Origin: Clostridiaceae bacterium DTU059
Lineage (GTDB): Bacteria > Bacillota > Clostridia > DSM-8532
Direction: 5' to 3'
Length of the DNA stretch: 32,969 nt
Assembly: GCA_001512555.1 (NCBI GenBank)
Contig: LFSK01000030.1
Coordinates: 1 to 32,969, forward strand
The number at the start of each line of letters is the position of its first letter. The stretch's first letter is position 1. Shown one piece after another: positions 32,564 to 32,969 of this stretch. The translations under genes and the position numbers were made by a program. The notes below the pieces were generated by a model that was not told the DNA's origin, ran no database searches, and was given only the letters and a program-made list of their open reading frames with translations.

Positions 32564-32969
32564 GCAGAATATTCTAAACACGGCCTCTGCGGGATATCAC
32601 GAGAGCCTTATAGACACACTGAAAAAGCTGACCATGATGGATGGAGTATCGGGCGATGAAAAGCCTGTTCGGGATTTCATCATTGAAAGGATAAAGGATC
32701 GGGTGGATTCCTGGTATGTGGATAATATGGGTAACCTGATCACCTTTAAGAAAGGCACCGGACTAAACAGGAAAGTTATGCTGGCCGCACATATGGACGA
32801 AGTGGGTCTTCTCATCACGGGAATCAATGATAACGGCCTTTTAAAGTTCAAGGCAGTAGGAGGTATTGATAACCGTGTCCTGGTGGGGAAGAGGGTCAGA
32901 ATAGGCAAGGACAGGGTTCCAGGTGTAATCGGCTACAAGCCCATCCATTTGCAGGATGCGGCCGAAAGG
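32556..32969 (+). CDS. M42 family metallo-aminopeptidase, second of two (3' part outside the window)
   Basis: The first 138 codons of another M42 peptidase, running off the right edge. It starts at an ATG within the overlap ATGAATGA with the previous gene, after an AGGAGGG site. The segment VSGDEKPVRDFIIERI, the metal-binding His/Asp in AAHMDEVG and the following LLITGINDNGLLKFKAVGG correspond position by position to the upstream paralogue. The stretch GVIGYKPIHL is the equivalent of GVIGSKPPHL there. The N-terminus is about 15 residues longer than in the neighbour. The catalytic Glu and remaining metal ligands lie outside the window, so completeness is unknown. Confidence 0.9.
   Translation, partial: MNEQNILNTASAGYHESLIDTLKKLTMMDGVSGDEKPVRDFIIERIKDRVDSWYVDNMGNLITFKKGTGLNRKVMLAAHMDEVGLLITGINDNGLLKFKAVGGIDNRVLVGKRVRIGKDRVPGVIGYKPIHLQDAAER

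Noticed and set aside
1-32969. tRNA or rRNA genes
   Set aside because: No rRNA-like stretch, and no tRNA-like cloverleaf with a CCA or GGTTCGAATCC-type arm, was noticed by eye in any intergenic region. A dedicated tRNA scan could still correct this.

Overview
The window looks like chromosomal DNA of an endospore-forming, anaerobic Clostridia-type Firmicute. The evidence is the set of gene families (YtaF sporulation membrane protein, an XpaC/TelA pair, a DUF4080 radical-SAM enzyme, a long-form PRPP synthetase, tandem M42 aminopeptidases), a T-box riboswitch before ileS, sigma-A promoters close to consensus, strong purine-rich ribosome binding sites, and frequent TTG/GTG starts. No tRNA, rRNA, CRISPR array, transposase or prophage gene was seen. 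Species cannot be named from the sequence alone.

Layout. 1-2041 (minus strand): an ECF-type uptake operon with a TrpP-like substrate component followed by two ATPases, the second cut by the window edge. Its leader has a good promoter, a 5-nt-periodic run of GAG/UAG-like triplets resembling a TRAP-binding site, and an intrinsic terminator. 2273-2710: an unknown small secreted or membrane protein. 2770-4158 (minus): uracil permease. 4409-6930: a membrane-anchored MutS-family ATPase and exodeoxyribonuclease III. 6920-10490: ytaF (minus), carrying an EF-hand-like loop, divergent from a P-type Ca2+-ATPase. 10625-13031: a two-gene ABC exporter. 13246-16242: a TIR - transmembrane - WD40 protein under its own promoter. 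16403-18133: a homodimer-type ABC exporter. 18276-19727: 6-phosphogluconate dehydrogenase. 19797-20088: two tandem copies of a palindromic MITE-like repeat. 20098-21153 (minus): aldose 1-epimerase. 21390-24168: a divergent PRPP synthetase with a GH43 glycosidase. 24342-26015: a B12-binding-fold/radical-SAM protein. 26136-27981: xpaC and telA. 28126-31270: T-box and ileS. 31511-32969: two overlapping M42 aminopeptidases, the second incomplete.

How the genes work together. Most of the window is housekeeping with carbohydrate links: pentose phosphate pathway (gnd), PRPP synthesis (prs), and hexose and xylan/arabinan-oligosaccharide use (galM, GH43). Amino-acid supply appears twice under RNA control, as predicted tryptophan uptake behind a TRAP-like leader and isoleucyl-tRNA synthetase behind an Ile T-box. 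Most transcription units have a visible promoter, a visible terminator, or both, so boundaries are fairly clear.

Most promising for follow-up: (1) the predicted tryptophan-responsive TRAP-like leader; (2) the TIR-TM-WD40 protein, whose charge pattern suggests an outside beta-propeller and an inside TIR domain; (3) the EF-hand loop in YtaF next to a Ca2+-ATPase; (4) the altered PRPP loop of the long PRPP synthetase.
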